Shown: positions 1-9,786 of the stretch, piece after piece
Layout: every line of letters begins with the position of its first letter
Numbering within the stretch: the first letter of the stretch is position 1
NCBI GenBank assembly: GCA_011525805.1
Contig: WYBR01000125.1
Location: 1-32,107, forward strand
Length of the DNA stretch: 32,107 nt
Direction of reading: 5' to 3'
Source of the DNA: Vicinamibacteraceae bacterium
GTDB taxonomy: Bacteria > Planctomycetota > Phycisphaerae > Phycisphaerales > UBA5793
Translations under genes and position numbers: made by a program
Notes under the pieces: generated by a model
Told to the model about the DNA's origin: nothing
Seen by the model: the letters and a program-made list of their open reading frames with translations, nothing else
Database searches by the model: none

Positions 1-731
1 CGGTGCAGGCGGGCATCCTCGCCGGCTCGCACGCGCAGGCGCTGCTGCTCGACGTGATTCCGCTGAGCCTGGGCATCGAGACGATGGGCGGCGCCGTCGC
101 CAAACTCATCATGCGCAACAGCACCGTACCGTGCGCCGCGAGCGAGCGCTTCAGCACCAGCGCCGACGGACAGACCTCGATCAAGATCCACATTCTTCAG
201 GGTGAACGCGAACTGGTGGCCGACTGCCGCTCGCTCGGCGAGTTTCACCTGCGCGGCATCCCGCCGATGCCAGCGGGCATTCCGCAACTCGAAGTGATGT
301 TTCACGTGGACGTCAACGGCATCTTGGACGTGACCGCGATCGAGAAGCGCAGCGGCAAGCGCGCGGCCGTACAGATCGTCGCAAACCACGGCCTCACGCC
401 CGACGAAGTCGATCGCATCGAGCGCGAGTCGATCACCCACGCGCGCAGCGACATGAAAGTGCACCGCATCATCGACCTGCGCGTGAATGCGGCGCTCGAT
501 CTCAAGTGGATCGCGGACGCAATGAAGCGCGTGGGCGAGGAGATTCCCGCCGACTACCGCCGCGAACTCGATGCGCAGATCGGGCACCTCCGCTCACTGG
601 TGGAGGCGAGTGAGCGCGATCCGCACGCCGTCGATGCCGATGCGTTCCACGAAGCCAAGGAATCCCTCGACCGCGCCTCCGTGCGGTTGCACGAGATGGC
701 CATCACCCGCTCGCTGCGCGAGGAGGCGTAG
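1..731 (+). CDS. hscA: HscA-like Hsp70 chaperone, C-terminal part (5' end outside window)
   Basis: The reading frame is already open at base 1 and ends at a TAG at 729-731, so about 242 residues of the protein are seen. They cover the end of the ATPase domain (VQAGILAG), the linker and beta substrate-binding domain (about residues 15-120), and the helical lid to the C-terminus. Phrases such as LLDVIPLSLGIETMGG, QGERELVADCRSL and LRGIPPMPAG match HscA more closely than DnaK, and there is no acidic disordered DnaK tail. HscA is the specialised Hsp70 that helps transfer iron-sulfur clusters from IscU, with the co-chaperone HscB. Those partners would lie upstream, outside the window, and cannot be checked here. 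A second DnaK-like paralogue is the main alternative. The gene is followed by repeats rather than by a co-directional close neighbour. Confidence 0.85.
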   Translation, partial: VQAGILAGSHAQALLLDVIPLSLGIETMGGAVAKLIMRNSTVPCAASERFSTSADGQTSIKIHILQGERELVADCRSLGEFHLRGIPPMPAGIPQLEVMFHVDVNGILDVTAIEKRSGKRAAVQIVANHGLTPDEVDRIERESITHARSDMKVHRIIDLRVNAALDLKWIADAMKRVGEEIPADYRRELDAQIGHLRSLVEASERDPHAVDADAFHEAKESLDRASVRLHEMAITRSLREEA

Positions 732-953
732 GGTGCGTTGAGGCTCTGCGAAACGCACGAGGCGCGGAGCATGGGCGTCCCGCCTGTGCGAGTCGATCGT
801 CACGGCAGAGATTGCCGAGCAGGAGGAAGAGGCCAACCCCCAAGGCCCAAAGGCTTCAAGAGAGGTAGGGTGTGTTGAGGCTCCGCGAAACGCACCAGTT
901 CGTCGCGGTTCGCGCGGGCGAGAGGCCAACCCCCAAGGCTCGAAGACGCCAAG
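728..953. repeat. Two interleaved direct repeats, one able to form a hairpin
   Basis: Unit A occurs at 728-758 and 865-895 with two differences in 31 bases. Each copy can fold: GTGCGTT (733-739) pairs with AACGCAC (752-758), and in the second copy GGTGTGTT (869-876) pairs with AACGCACC (889-896). The C-to-T change in the second copy still allows a G-U pair. Unit B, an 18-base identical stretch, occurs at 829-846 and 922-939. The first A copy overlaps the stop codon of the chaperone gene. These look like dispersed intergenic repeat elements. I see no coding potential in 732-983. Confidence 0.7.
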
Positions 954-983
954 GGAACGAACTGGGACTATCCTCATTCATCG

Positions 984-1724
984 ATGAAACGCGCCGCGTT
1001 CACCATCATGGTGTGTCTCCTCCTCGGCGCGATTGTCAATGTCGCGGTGGCGTGGTGGCTTGCGTCGCGCCCGTATTCATGGTGGAGTTCATCCGACGAC
1101 TCCCACCCGAAAGTGTTTCGCGTCTCGTCAAGCGGAGTACTCGACACAGTCGTCAGACGGGCGCGCGGTCGAATAGAAACTGTGCAATGGAATCCGGGCC
1201 TGATGATGTATCAGCCGGAGTCAGCCATCAGTGTTTCGCCCGAGGAGTTCCAGGATCTGCTTCCTCGCGGGTCGGCACTGAGTAATGGTGATGTAATCGA
1301 TGCCTCCCGATCATCGAGTGGAAGAGGCTTCATTGAGGTATTCTCGGGCTGGCCGACCCTCGCACTCACCGGTCGGCTGAACATTCGAGATCTGGACGGC
1401 GGCGACAAAGCATTCGAGCGCGATGGAATGCTGGGCGTTCCTGAAAAACTGCGGACATACGGCTTGCCCGGCTACTTGCCAGTTCACCCTTTGTGGCCCG
1501 GCTTCGCCATCAACACGCTCTTCTACGGCGGCGTGATCGCTCTCATTCTCTGGGCGCCTGCCTGGCTGCGGCGGTTCTATCGATTTCGCAAGGGCTGCTG
1601 CACCGCCTGCGGCTACGACCTGCGCGGCGCGGCCCACGCCCGCTGCCCCGAGTGCGGCACGCGGCCCGCGGGCGCAGCGGCCGCGTCGGCAGTCGCGACC
1701 GGGTCACCCACGACTGGCGCGTGA
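984..1724 (+). CDS. Membrane protein with C-terminal zinc ribbon, function unknown
   Basis: A 246-residue protein. A hydrophobic segment at about residues 6-28 (signal anchor) is followed by an external region of about 140 residues, a second membrane segment at about 172-195, and a cytoplasmic tail. The tail carries a four-cysteine zinc ribbon, C206-x2-C209 (CTACGYDLRG) and C221-x2-C224 (CPECG). This tail is very common in planctomycete membrane proteins of unknown role, and I recognise the tail only. The external region has no motif I can name. The ATG at 984 is chosen because the signal anchor starts directly after it; the upstream stretch holds repeats. No clear Shine-Dalgarno is seen. The function is open; a sensor or membrane-bound scaffold is possible but not shown. 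Confidence 0.8.
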   Translation: MKRAAFTIMVCLLLGAIVNVAVAWWLASRPYSWWSSSDDSHPKVFRVSSSGVLDTVVRRARGRIETVQWNPGLMMYQPESAISVSPEEFQDLLPRGSALSNGDVIDASRSSSGRGFIEVFSGWPTLALTGRLNIRDLDGGDKAFERDGMLGVPEKLRTYGLPGYLPVHPLWPGFAINTLFYGGVIALILWAPAWLRRFYRFRKGCCTACGYDLRGAAHARCPECGTRPAGAAAASAVATGSPTTGA

Positions 1725-1761
1725 GCCGATCTGCGAATCGCTCCGCGATGCGCGCCTCGCT

Positions 1762-1787
1762 CCTTCACCCGGCTCTGCGGGAGAAGG
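1762..1787. repeat. Hairpin, possible intergenic repeat or weak terminator
   Basis: An imperfect 10-bp stem with a GCTCTG loop. The CTCTGCGGGAGAAGG style of sequence is one I associate with dispersed intergenic repeats in GC-rich bacteria; only one copy is found in this window. Confidence 0.45.
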
Positions 1788-2181
1788 CCGAGATGGGGGC
1801 GCTGAGCATTCACCCACGCGGGATGTGCGGCTGCATGTGCATCAACTGGAGCACGACTGCGAATCCTCAACTGATGTCCGCGCTTTTCCGCCCATCGCTG
1901 CGTTTCAGAGACAGCACTCGCCGGCTCCGGGCCGATCGCTCGAATCGCCGGACATTCTCTGCGTCGCCGAGGCAATGGCTGAGCGGCTGAGACTGTGGTC
2001 TGCGGTCCTCGGACAACAGTCTGAGGCTTGCAGCGAACCGCCGCTGGTTGAAGACTTCAATATCTGCCGCCGATTCGCCCTTGGCGCTGGATTCTGGTGC
2101 GGGATCGGCCGATGGGAGTCGAAGGCGGCCGGGGCGATCCCCCGCCGCCCGGGCCGCGCTGCGCCTTTGATCGCGCGCAGG

Positions 2182-2189
2182 AAGGAAGG
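2182..2189 (+). promoter_or_regulatory. Ribosome binding site AAGGAAGG that fixes the start at 2193
   Basis: AAGGAAGG lies just before the ATG at 2193. It favours this start over the in-frame ATG at 2097, whose extra 32 residues are low-complexity and proline/arginine-rich. Confidence 0.7.
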
Positions 2190-2192
2190 CAA

Positions 2193-2891
2193 ATGTCCAT
2201 TCCAGTCTTTGCCCCCAAGAGGGACGCTGACCTGCTGGCGTGGTCGAACAACTTTGAGGCCAGGGTCTCCGCATCGCCCGCGATGTATGGCCTGAGTGTC
2301 GCGCAGGCGGGCGTGTACAGCGGGCTGCACGCGGCGTTTGCAGCCGCGTATGCAACGGCCCGGAGCCCGAACACCAACTCGAAGGCGAATGTGAACGCCA
2401 AGAATGTGGCCAGGGAGCAGTTGCTCAACGGGCCGGGCGGGGCGCGGGCGCTGGTCAACATCGTTCAGGCGTTTCCGGGCACGACTGATGACATGCGCGC
2501 CCAACTCGGGCTGCGCATCCGCGATCGCGATCTCTCTCCGATTGCAGCGCCGAGTGCGGCGCCGAGTCTCACGGTGCTCTATGCGATCGGCCGTCTGGTG
2601 AAGGTGCGGCTGCGCGACCGGCAGAGCGCTGATCGGCGCGGGAAGCCCGAGGGAGCGCTCGGCGCCACCGTGCTCTACTGCGTGGGCGAAGGGCCATCGG
2701 AACACCTCAGCAACTGGTCGTTTGCGATGAACACGTCGCGGCCGGTCTTTGATGTGGAGATTCCCGGCCAAGTGCCCGCAGGCAGCCAGGTGTGGCTGAC
2801 CGCCTTCTGGTTCAACGCGCGAATGGAGGTCAGCCCGAGCGCGACTCCGGCGAGCGTACACATCAGCCAGGGCCTGGCTGCGGCAGCGTGA
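2193..2891 (+). CDS. Conserved hypothetical protein (helical N-half, fibronectin-like C-half)
   Basis: A 232-residue protein without a signal peptide or membrane segment. The N-terminal half is alanine-rich and helical (residues about 10-100), with a conserved-looking opening of short charged and aromatic motifs (MSIPVFAPKRDADLL, then LAWSNNFEARV). The C-terminal half (about 125-232) is rich in beta-strand patterns ending in VWLTAFWFNARM, which resembles a fibronectin type III-like fold. I recall similar hypothetical proteins from planctomycetes and related environmental genomes, none with a known role. The start at 2193 is supported by a strong ribosome binding site. The last 29 bases overlap the end of the convergent gene on the minus strand. 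Confidence 0.75.
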   Translation: MSIPVFAPKRDADLLAWSNNFEARVSASPAMYGLSVAQAGVYSGLHAAFAAAYATARSPNTNSKANVNAKNVAREQLLNGPGGARALVNIVQAFPGTTDDMRAQLGLRIRDRDLSPIAAPSAAPSLTVLYAIGRLVKVRLRDRQSADRRGKPEGALGATVLYCVGEGPSEHLSNWSFAMNTSRPVFDVEIPGQVPAGSQVWLTAFWFNARMEVSPSATPASVHISQGLAAAA

Positions 2892-3567
2892 GCGACTTGG
2901 CGCCGGCATCAATCGCCTCTGCCGCATCAAGAAGAATCCACGCGCTGAGCGCATCGGCGCGGCCGCTCTGCACCATGCAATTGCTCACCAGCGTCTCGGC
3001 GAAGTGGCGCGATTCCGGCGTATCGTGCAGCAGAAACACGTGGACCGCCCAGGGGTGATTCGTCGCGTTGTCCGGCTGAGTGCGCGCGACGTGCCATTCG
3101 ACGGTGCGGCGGATTCTCTCGCTGAGCGCCGCGGCCGCGTCGCCGTCCGCCCGGCGCGCATGATGCGAAAGCGCGTGCAGGGCGGTGAGTTCCATTTCCG
3201 TCCACACTTCGATCGAGCGGCAGGCATCCTGGCGGAAGAGCGGGCCGTTGGCCGCCACTTCGATCCACCGCCCGACCGGCCCCATCGACTCATCGACGAG
3301 CGCCCACCACAGGGCCGCGTCATCGCGCGCCAGGCGCAGCGACTCGCGCACATGCGCCGCGGGCAGATCGGGGGGCAGCGAGCCGCAGCGCCAAACCCGC
3401 ATCGCCGCGAGAAGCGGCCCGCCGACCCAGTGCGGCCGAGCGAGGGCCGCGCGCAGTTCGCTCTCCAGGTCGGCGTTCGGCAGGCCCGATTCGCCGATGC
3501 GGCGCAGATGCTGCGCCCACCTTGCGAGGTCCTCGGGCGTGCCCGGCGCCGGGGGTGTTTTCGCCAT
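2863..3567 (-). CDS. Conserved hypothetical helical protein
   Basis: A 234-residue soluble-looking protein with no signal peptide. It is almost entirely helical and rich in Trp, His and Arg. The best conserved-looking part is near residues 150-215: a histidine-rich run (LHALSHHARR), then QPDNATNHPWAVHVFLL and the ending LSAWILLDAAEAI. I have an impression of similar planctomycete proteins but know no function. The ATG at 3567 is preferred because the open frame further upstream reads arginine/proline-rich antisense of the next gene. It overlaps the 3' end of the convergent upstream gene by 29 bases, and its start lies 60 bases from the divergent small gene at 3628. Confidence 0.7.
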   Translation of the reverse strand: MAKTPPAPGTPEDLARWAQHLRRIGESGLPNADLESELRAALARPHWVGGPLLAAMRVWRCGSLPPDLPAAHVRESLRLARDDAALWWALVDESMGPVGRWIEVAANGPLFRQDACRSIEVWTEMELTALHALSHHARRADGDAAAALSERIRRTVEWHVARTQPDNATNHPWAVHVFLLHDTPESRHFAETLVSNCMVQSGRADALSAWILLDAAEAIDAGAKSLTLPQPGPG

Positions 3568-3615
3568 TTTCAATCGTACGTCCGGCCGTGGGCCGCACGA
3601 ACGCAAAAAGTGAGT

Positions 3616-3621
3616 TATACT
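3616..3621 (+). promoter_or_regulatory. -10 element TATACT giving a probable leaderless mRNA
   Basis: TATACT ends six bases before the ATG at 3628, so transcription would start at or next to the start codon. No clear -35 hexamer is visible at the usual spacing. Confidence 0.45.
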
Positions 3622-3627
3622 GGACGC

Positions 3628-3984
3628 ATGACGGCCGTTCGCACGTCGAGATCGACCTCGATCCACCGCCGGCTGTGCGTGCGCTGCGGGTTCGACGGCC
3701 GGGCGGTGCAGGACGGCGTGATCCGGCGGAGCGACGCGTGGTGTCCGAACTGCGGCTGCGACTTCCACCGCCGCCCGCCGCGCAGTTACGCGGAGATGGA
3801 GGGCCTGGACAACGCGCCGTTCGTGTCGGTCGAAAAGGTCGCGGCGCCCCCGAGGCGGCGCAGCCGCGCGCGGAGGCAGTTCCTTCGCCGCCTCGAACGC
3901 TGCCTCGCGGTCCTGTTCGTGCTCATCGTCTCGTTCGTCGTGGCGGCGCACTTCGTCTATCTGGGATTGTCGATGATCGGGTGA
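3628..3984 (+). CDS. Small zinc-ribbon protein with C-terminal membrane anchor
   Basis: A 118-residue protein. An N-terminal zinc ribbon has C17-x2-C20 (CVRCGFDG) and C39-x2-C42 (CPNCGCDF). A basic linker of about 50 residues follows (RRRSRARRQFLRR near 77-89), then a single membrane segment at about 93-115. The positive-inside rule puts the ribbon in the cytoplasm. The ribbon resembles the tail of the protein at 984-1724, in reversed order relative to the membrane. Function is unknown; a membrane-tethered adaptor is an inference only. The ATG at 3628 is chosen because it follows a TATACT box by six bases and opens the conserved domain. No neighbour suggests a pathway. Confidence 0.75.
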   Translation: MTAVRTSRSTSIHRRLCVRCGFDGRAVQDGVIRRSDAWCPNCGCDFHRRPPRSYAEMEGLDNAPFVSVEKVAAPPRRRSRARRQFLRRLERCLAVLFVLIVSFVVAAHFVYLGLSMIG

Positions 3985-4107
3985 GACACCCGCACGAGCC
4001 CGCAGCGCGAGCAACGACGCGGAGCGAGGCGAGGCGCCTGTCCTGACGCAAGATTCGTGCGCCTTGACTTCGTCGAGGCGTCCTCGCTGGCGCGTCGGGC
4101 TGGTTGA

Positions 4108-6198
<2,091 letters not shown>

Positions 6199-8550
6199 TC
6201 ACAGCAGGGCGACAGGATCGACATCGATCGCCGTGTGGGCATCGGACACCGCCAGGCCCCGGTTGCGCAGGTCGGTGAGCAGGCGCTGGACGATCGCGGC
6301 CGTCGGAGCGATGATCTCGACGCCGAAGCGGTAATGATCGGCGATGCGCGAGAGGGCGCAGGGCGCGGGGCCCTTGATCCACGCCGCACGCCGGCCGGCC
6401 TCGCGCGGCAGAGCCTCGGCGATCGAGCGCAGTTCGGCCGCGAGCGACTCCGCCCGCTCGCCCGCCTTCGCGTGGTCAGTGTCGCGCACGACGATCCGGG
6501 CCATGCGGCCGACCGGCGGCAGACCCGCGTACTCGCGCTGCGGCATTTCGGAACGCACAAACGCGGCGTAGTCGTGCCGAGCCGCGCATTGCACGGCCGG
6601 ATGCTGCGGAGAGAATGTCTGCACGATCACGAGGCCGGCGTGCTCGCCGCGCCCGCAGCGCCCCGCCACCTGCGCGACGAGTTGGAAGGTACGCTCGGCG
6701 CTGCGGAAGTCCGGCAGGCTGATGGCCGTGTCGGCGTTGATCACCCCGACGAGTCGCACGTTGGGATAGTCAAGCCCCTTGGCGATCATCTGCGTGCCCA
6801 CCAGAAGGCGCACTTCTCCGGCGGCAAAGCGATCGAGCACGTCGTAGTAGTCGCGCGCGTGGCGCATCGAGTCGGAGTCCATGCGGCGAACGGAGTGCTC
6901 GTCGATGACCCCCGGCAGAAGCCGCTGGACTTCCTCTTCGATGCGCTGGGTGCCCATGCCGAAGGGGACGACTCGGGCGCCGCAGGCGGGGCAGCGGGGG
7001 TGGAAGACCTGCTCGGCGAGGCAGTGGTGGCAGCGCACCACGCCGCCGCGCGGCAGGGAACGGTCCTTGTGGTAGACCATCGCCACGTCGCAGTGCTCGC
7101 ACTGCATGACCCAGCCGCAGGCCTGGCTGGGGCAGGCGATGTAGTTGGCATAGCCGCGGCGGTTGAGCAGGAGCATCGCCTGACCGCCCCGCTCGAGCGT
7201 CTCGCGAAGCGCCGCGGCGAGGCGAGGGCCGATGAGGCGGATGCTCCGATCCCCTTCCGCCGCCGCCTGGCGCTGCTGCTCGCGGAGATCGATGACCTCG
7301 ACGCGCGGCAGTTTCGCGCCGGGGATGCGATCCGGCAGGTCGTGCCAGCGGTAGAGGTTTCGCTGAGCGGCGTTGTGCCAGGTTTCCAGCGAAGGGGTGG
7401 CTGAGCCGAGGATCACCCCCGCCCCTTCGATCTGCGCCCGCCGGATGGCGACGTCGCGCGCGTGGTAGCGCGGCGCCTGGTCCTGCTTGTAGGATGAGTC
7501 GTGCTCTTCATCGACGACGACCAGCCCGAGCGACCCGGCGGGAAGGGGCGCGAAGACGGCCGAGCGGGCCCCGACGACGACGCGCGCCTCGCCGCGAGCA
7601 ATCATCGCCCACTGCTCGTGGCGCTGGGCGGCGGTCAGCCCGCTGTGCAGGATCGCGACGCCCGTCTCGAAGCGCGCCAGAAAGCGCCCGACGGTCTGCG
7701 GCGTCAGGGCGATCTCGGGCACGAGCACGATCGCGGACCGGCCGCGGGCGATGAGCCGCTCGATGACGTTGAGGTAAATCTCCGTCTTGCCGCTGCCCGT
7801 CACGCCGTGCAGGACGTCCACGCCGAAACCCGCCTCGATCCGGGAGGAGACGGCGTCGATGATCGCCCGCTGCCGCGGCGTGAGACTCACCGGCTCGCTG
7901 GGCGGCACGGCGATCTTCTCCCAGTGCGCCCGGATCTCCGACTGACGAACCTGCGCGAGCAGGCCGCGGCCGATCAGCCGCCTGATCGGCGCGGCGGTCT
8001 TGAGTTCGGCCCGATCCGCGAGGTCGTGTATCTCGACCGGACGAGCGGGCGCGGCGGCAAGCGCATCGAGCACGCGCTGCTGCTGGGCGGTGAGGCGGCG
8101 CGGCGGCGCGGCCGGTGGCGCCTCGGGAAGATCGACGAGCACGCGCTGCGTCCGCCCGACGCCGCGCTTCACCGCCGCGGGAAGCATGGCGGCGAAGGTC
8201 GAGCCGAGCGGCGCGCAGTAGTAGCCGGCGATCCACTGCGCCAGTTCGATGAGTGGTCCGGCGAGTTCCGCGCCCGCGGCGTCAAGTCGGAGGATGGTCT
8301 TGAGGGCGCGGCCGCCCGCCTCCGCGGCATCCGGCCCCGGTTTGATCTCGACGACGAACCCCGGCGCCGGCCGGTTTCCCCTCCCCAGCGGCACGACCAC
8401 GCGCTGTCCGACGCGAAGTCCGGCCAGGCTCGGCGGAACCGAATAGGACAGGCCGTCGGGATAGCGGTCCAGGCCGCGCTCGGGTACGACGCGCGCCACG
8501 CCGATCGAAGGCTGGCGATCGTCCTCAAAGAGCAGCGGCGGTTCAGTCAT
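6199..8550 (-). CDS. priA: Primosomal protein N' (replication restart helicase PriA)
   Basis: A 783-residue superfamily 2 DNA helicase that reloads the replisome at stalled forks. The order is an N-terminal DNA-binding domain (YSVPPSLAGLRVGQRVVVPLG), a helicase core with Walker A GVTGSGKT (about 249-256) and a DEEH box (about 347-350), then the GSATPSLE motif, and a zinc-binding insert with eight cysteines (ACPSQAC, QCEHC, RCHHC, RCPAC). The helicase C-lobe has GTQMIAKGLDYPNV and GRCGRG. The ATG at 8550 (MTEPPLLFEDD) is chosen over a TTG 66 bases upstream, which would add 22 atypical residues. No strong ribosome binding site is seen. ligA follows closely in the same direction. Confidence 0.95.
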   Translation of the reverse strand: MTEPPLLFEDDRQPSIGVARVVPERGLDRYPDGLSYSVPPSLAGLRVGQRVVVPLGRGNRPAPGFVVEIKPGPDAAEAGGRALKTILRLDAAGAELAGPLIELAQWIAGYYCAPLGSTFAAMLPAAVKRGVGRTQRVLVDLPEAPPAAPPRRLTAQQQRVLDALAAAPARPVEIHDLADRAELKTAAPIRRLIGRGLLAQVRQSEIRAHWEKIAVPPSEPVSLTPRQRAIIDAVSSRIEAGFGVDVLHGVTGSGKTEIYLNVIERLIARGRSAIVLVPEIALTPQTVGRFLARFETGVAILHSGLTAAQRHEQWAMIARGEARVVVGARSAVFAPLPAGSLGLVVVDEEHDSSYKQDQAPRYHARDVAIRRAQIEGAGVILGSATPSLETWHNAAQRNLYRWHDLPDRIPGAKLPRVEVIDLREQQRQAAAEGDRSIRLIGPRLAAALRETLERGGQAMLLLNRRGYANYIACPSQACGWVMQCEHCDVAMVYHKDRSLPRGGVVRCHHCLAEQVFHPRCPACGARVVPFGMGTQRIEEEVQRLLPGVIDEHSVRRMDSDSMRHARDYYDVLDRFAAGEVRLLVGTQMIAKGLDYPNVRLVGVINADTAISLPDFRSAERTFQLVAQVAGRCGRGEHAGLVIVQTFSPQHPAVQCAARHDYAAFVRSEMPQREYAGLPPVGRMARIVVRDTDHAKAGERAESLAAELRSIAEALPREAGRRAAWIKGPAPCALSRIADHYRFGVEIIAPTAAIVQRLLTDLRNRGLAVSDAHTAIDVDPVALL

Positions 8551-8677
8551 GCCGCGCGCAGTGTAAGCGCCGGCAATCCCCCGGGCGCGGAAGTTCGGCA
8601 CGAGCGCAAGCGACAAGCGAGGGATGCGAAGTCACAAGCGGGCACGGAAGGCGCAGCACGCGATCTCACACGCTCTC

Positions 8678-8717
8678 TCGATGCCCGGACGCCTCGATCC
8701 CCTGATGCCTTGATGCC
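8678..8717. repeat. Five imperfect tandem 8-base units (TCGATGCC-like)
   Basis: The run reads TCGATGCC, CGGACGCC, TCGATCCC, CTGATGCC, TTGATGCC, directly after one another, in the gap between priA and the gene ending at 8726. It does not form a good hairpin and is not coding on either strand as far as I can see. Confidence 0.6.
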
Positions 8718-8725
8718 TCTTCTTC

Positions 8726-9670
8726 TCACTCCGGCCCGATGTCGCGCAGGCTCAAGCCGAGTTCGCCGAGTTTGTCGCGGACTTCGACGAGGCTGGTCGT
8801 GCCGAAGTTCTTGACGCCCAGCAGTTCCGCTTCGGTGCGGGCGCAGAGGTCGCCGATGGTCTGCACGTCGAGCAGTTGCAGGGCCTTGCGGGCGCGGACG
8901 GAGAGTTCGAGGTCGGAGACGGGCTTGTTGAGCAGGTGCTCCTGCGGCGTGCCGCGGAGTTGCTCGTAGACGGCGTTGCGCAGCACGTTGTGCTGCTCGT
9001 CGAGCCCTTGGCCGAGGCGCAGGCCGCGGGCCGTGAGCATGTCCTTGATCTCCTGGAGGCTCGTCTCGCCGAAGTTCTTGTAGCCCAGGAGTTCCGCTTC
9101 GGTGATGCGCAGCAGATCGCCCAGCGACCGGATGTTCATCTTCTTGAGGCAGTTGCGGGCCCGGACTGAGAGTTCGAAGTCGGTCACGGGGGTGTCGAGC
9201 ATGGCGTTGCGCTTGGTGGCGTCGCGCTCGATCTCCTCATCCACTTCCATCTCGAAGGACGCCTCGACGTCCTTCATGTAGCGCAAGGCGCGGGCGTGAT
9301 TCGGCACGGTCTCGAGAACCTGGCGCAGGCACTTCTCGGCGCGGCGGTACATCCCGCGGTCTTCGTAGCAGATGGCGAGGTTGATGAGGGCGTTGACGTG
9401 CGCCGGCTGCTGCTCGACGCATCGCTCGTACATGGCGAGGGCCTCTTCCTCTTCGCCGACCAGGTCGAGGGCGTAGGCGAGTTTGAAGAGGGCTTCGGGG
9501 TTTTCGGGGTCGAACTGGACGCTCCGCCGGAACTCCTGAATCGCCGCCCACCGGTTGCCGGTCCGCTCCGCGTTGCAGGCGGCCACGAAGTGGTCGCGGC
9601 TCGCCTGCGGGTCGCGCGTCACCGCCTGCCCGGAAGAACCGATCAGAATATCCATCACGTCCTGCGCCAT
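8726..9670 (-). CDS. TPR protein with two tandem RNA polymerase alpha C-terminal domains
   Basis: A 314-residue cytoplasmic protein. Residues about 24-130 form roughly three TPR repeats. An acidic linker follows (about 139-150), then two copies of the RNA polymerase alpha-subunit C-terminal domain at about 158-219 and 247-308. The first copy (ELSVRARNCLKKMNI ... GETSLQEIKDML) keeps the residues matching E. coli R265 and N268, which contact UP-element DNA. The second (ELSVRARKALQLLDV ... GTTSLVEVRDKL) keeps the arginine but has lysine at the N268 position. There is no polymerase assembly domain, so this is not RpoA itself. I know such proteins only from planctomycetes and relatives. A role in binding promoter DNA or activators is an inference. 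The ATG at 9670 opens the protein; a TATGAT box lies about 80 bases upstream. Confidence 0.9.
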   Translation of the reverse strand: MAQDVMDILIGSSGQAVTRDPQASRDHFVAACNAERTGNRWAAIQEFRRSVQFDPENPEALFKLAYALDLVGEEEEALAMYERCVEQQPAHVNALINLAICYEDRGMYRRAEKCLRQVLETVPNHARALRYMKDVEASFEMEVDEEIERDATKRNAMLDTPVTDFELSVRARNCLKKMNIRSLGDLLRITEAELLGYKNFGETSLQEIKDMLTARGLRLGQGLDEQHNVLRNAVYEQLRGTPQEHLLNKPVSDLELSVRARKALQLLDVQTIGDLCARTEAELLGVKNFGTTSLVEVRDKLGELGLSLRDIGPE

Positions 9671-9749
9671 GTGGCCTGTCTCCGATTAGTGTGGATGGGT
9701 GCGAAACGGGGCCGGGCGAAACGGCAAGCCCGGGCCCGAACCGCCGGCA

Positions 9750-9755
9750 ATCATA
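9750..9755 (-). promoter_or_regulatory. Possible -10 (TATGAT) of the TPR/alphaCTD gene
   Basis: On the minus strand this reads TATGAT, 79 bases before the start at 9670. The -35 position is poor. It is one side of a divergent control region. Confidence 0.35.
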
Positions 9756-9786
9756 GCACGGCTGAGCGATGGCTCACACCGGCCAG

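Larger units (their letters stand above)
1725..2192. other. 468-base intergenic stretch with one hairpin
   Basis: No convincing gene is seen here. The one clear structure is a hairpin at 1762-1787: CCTTCACCCG and CGGGAGAAGG pair with one A-A mismatch around the loop GCTCTG. It lies about 40 bases after the stop of the upstream gene and could end its transcript, but it has no following T-run. An open frame crossing the end of this stretch runs into the next gene and is better explained as its unused upstream extension. Confidence 0.6.

Noticed and set aside
1-731. DnaK in place of HscA
   Set aside because: The DVIPLSLGIETMGG and ELVADCRSL phrases and the lack of an acidic tail fit HscA better, although the ATPase domain is outside the window.
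1905-2954. A 349-codon minus-strand frame
   Set aside because: It overlaps the gene at 2193 antisense and has Arg-rich shadow composition.
6199-8550. Helicase as part of a defence island
   Set aside because: All motifs, including the eight-cysteine insert, are those of housekeeping PriA, and the neighbours are ligA and a transcription-related gene.
7501-8814. A 437-codon plus-strand frame opposite priA
   Set aside because: It is rich in Arg, Ala and Gly with no motif and is antisense to the PriA helicase core.
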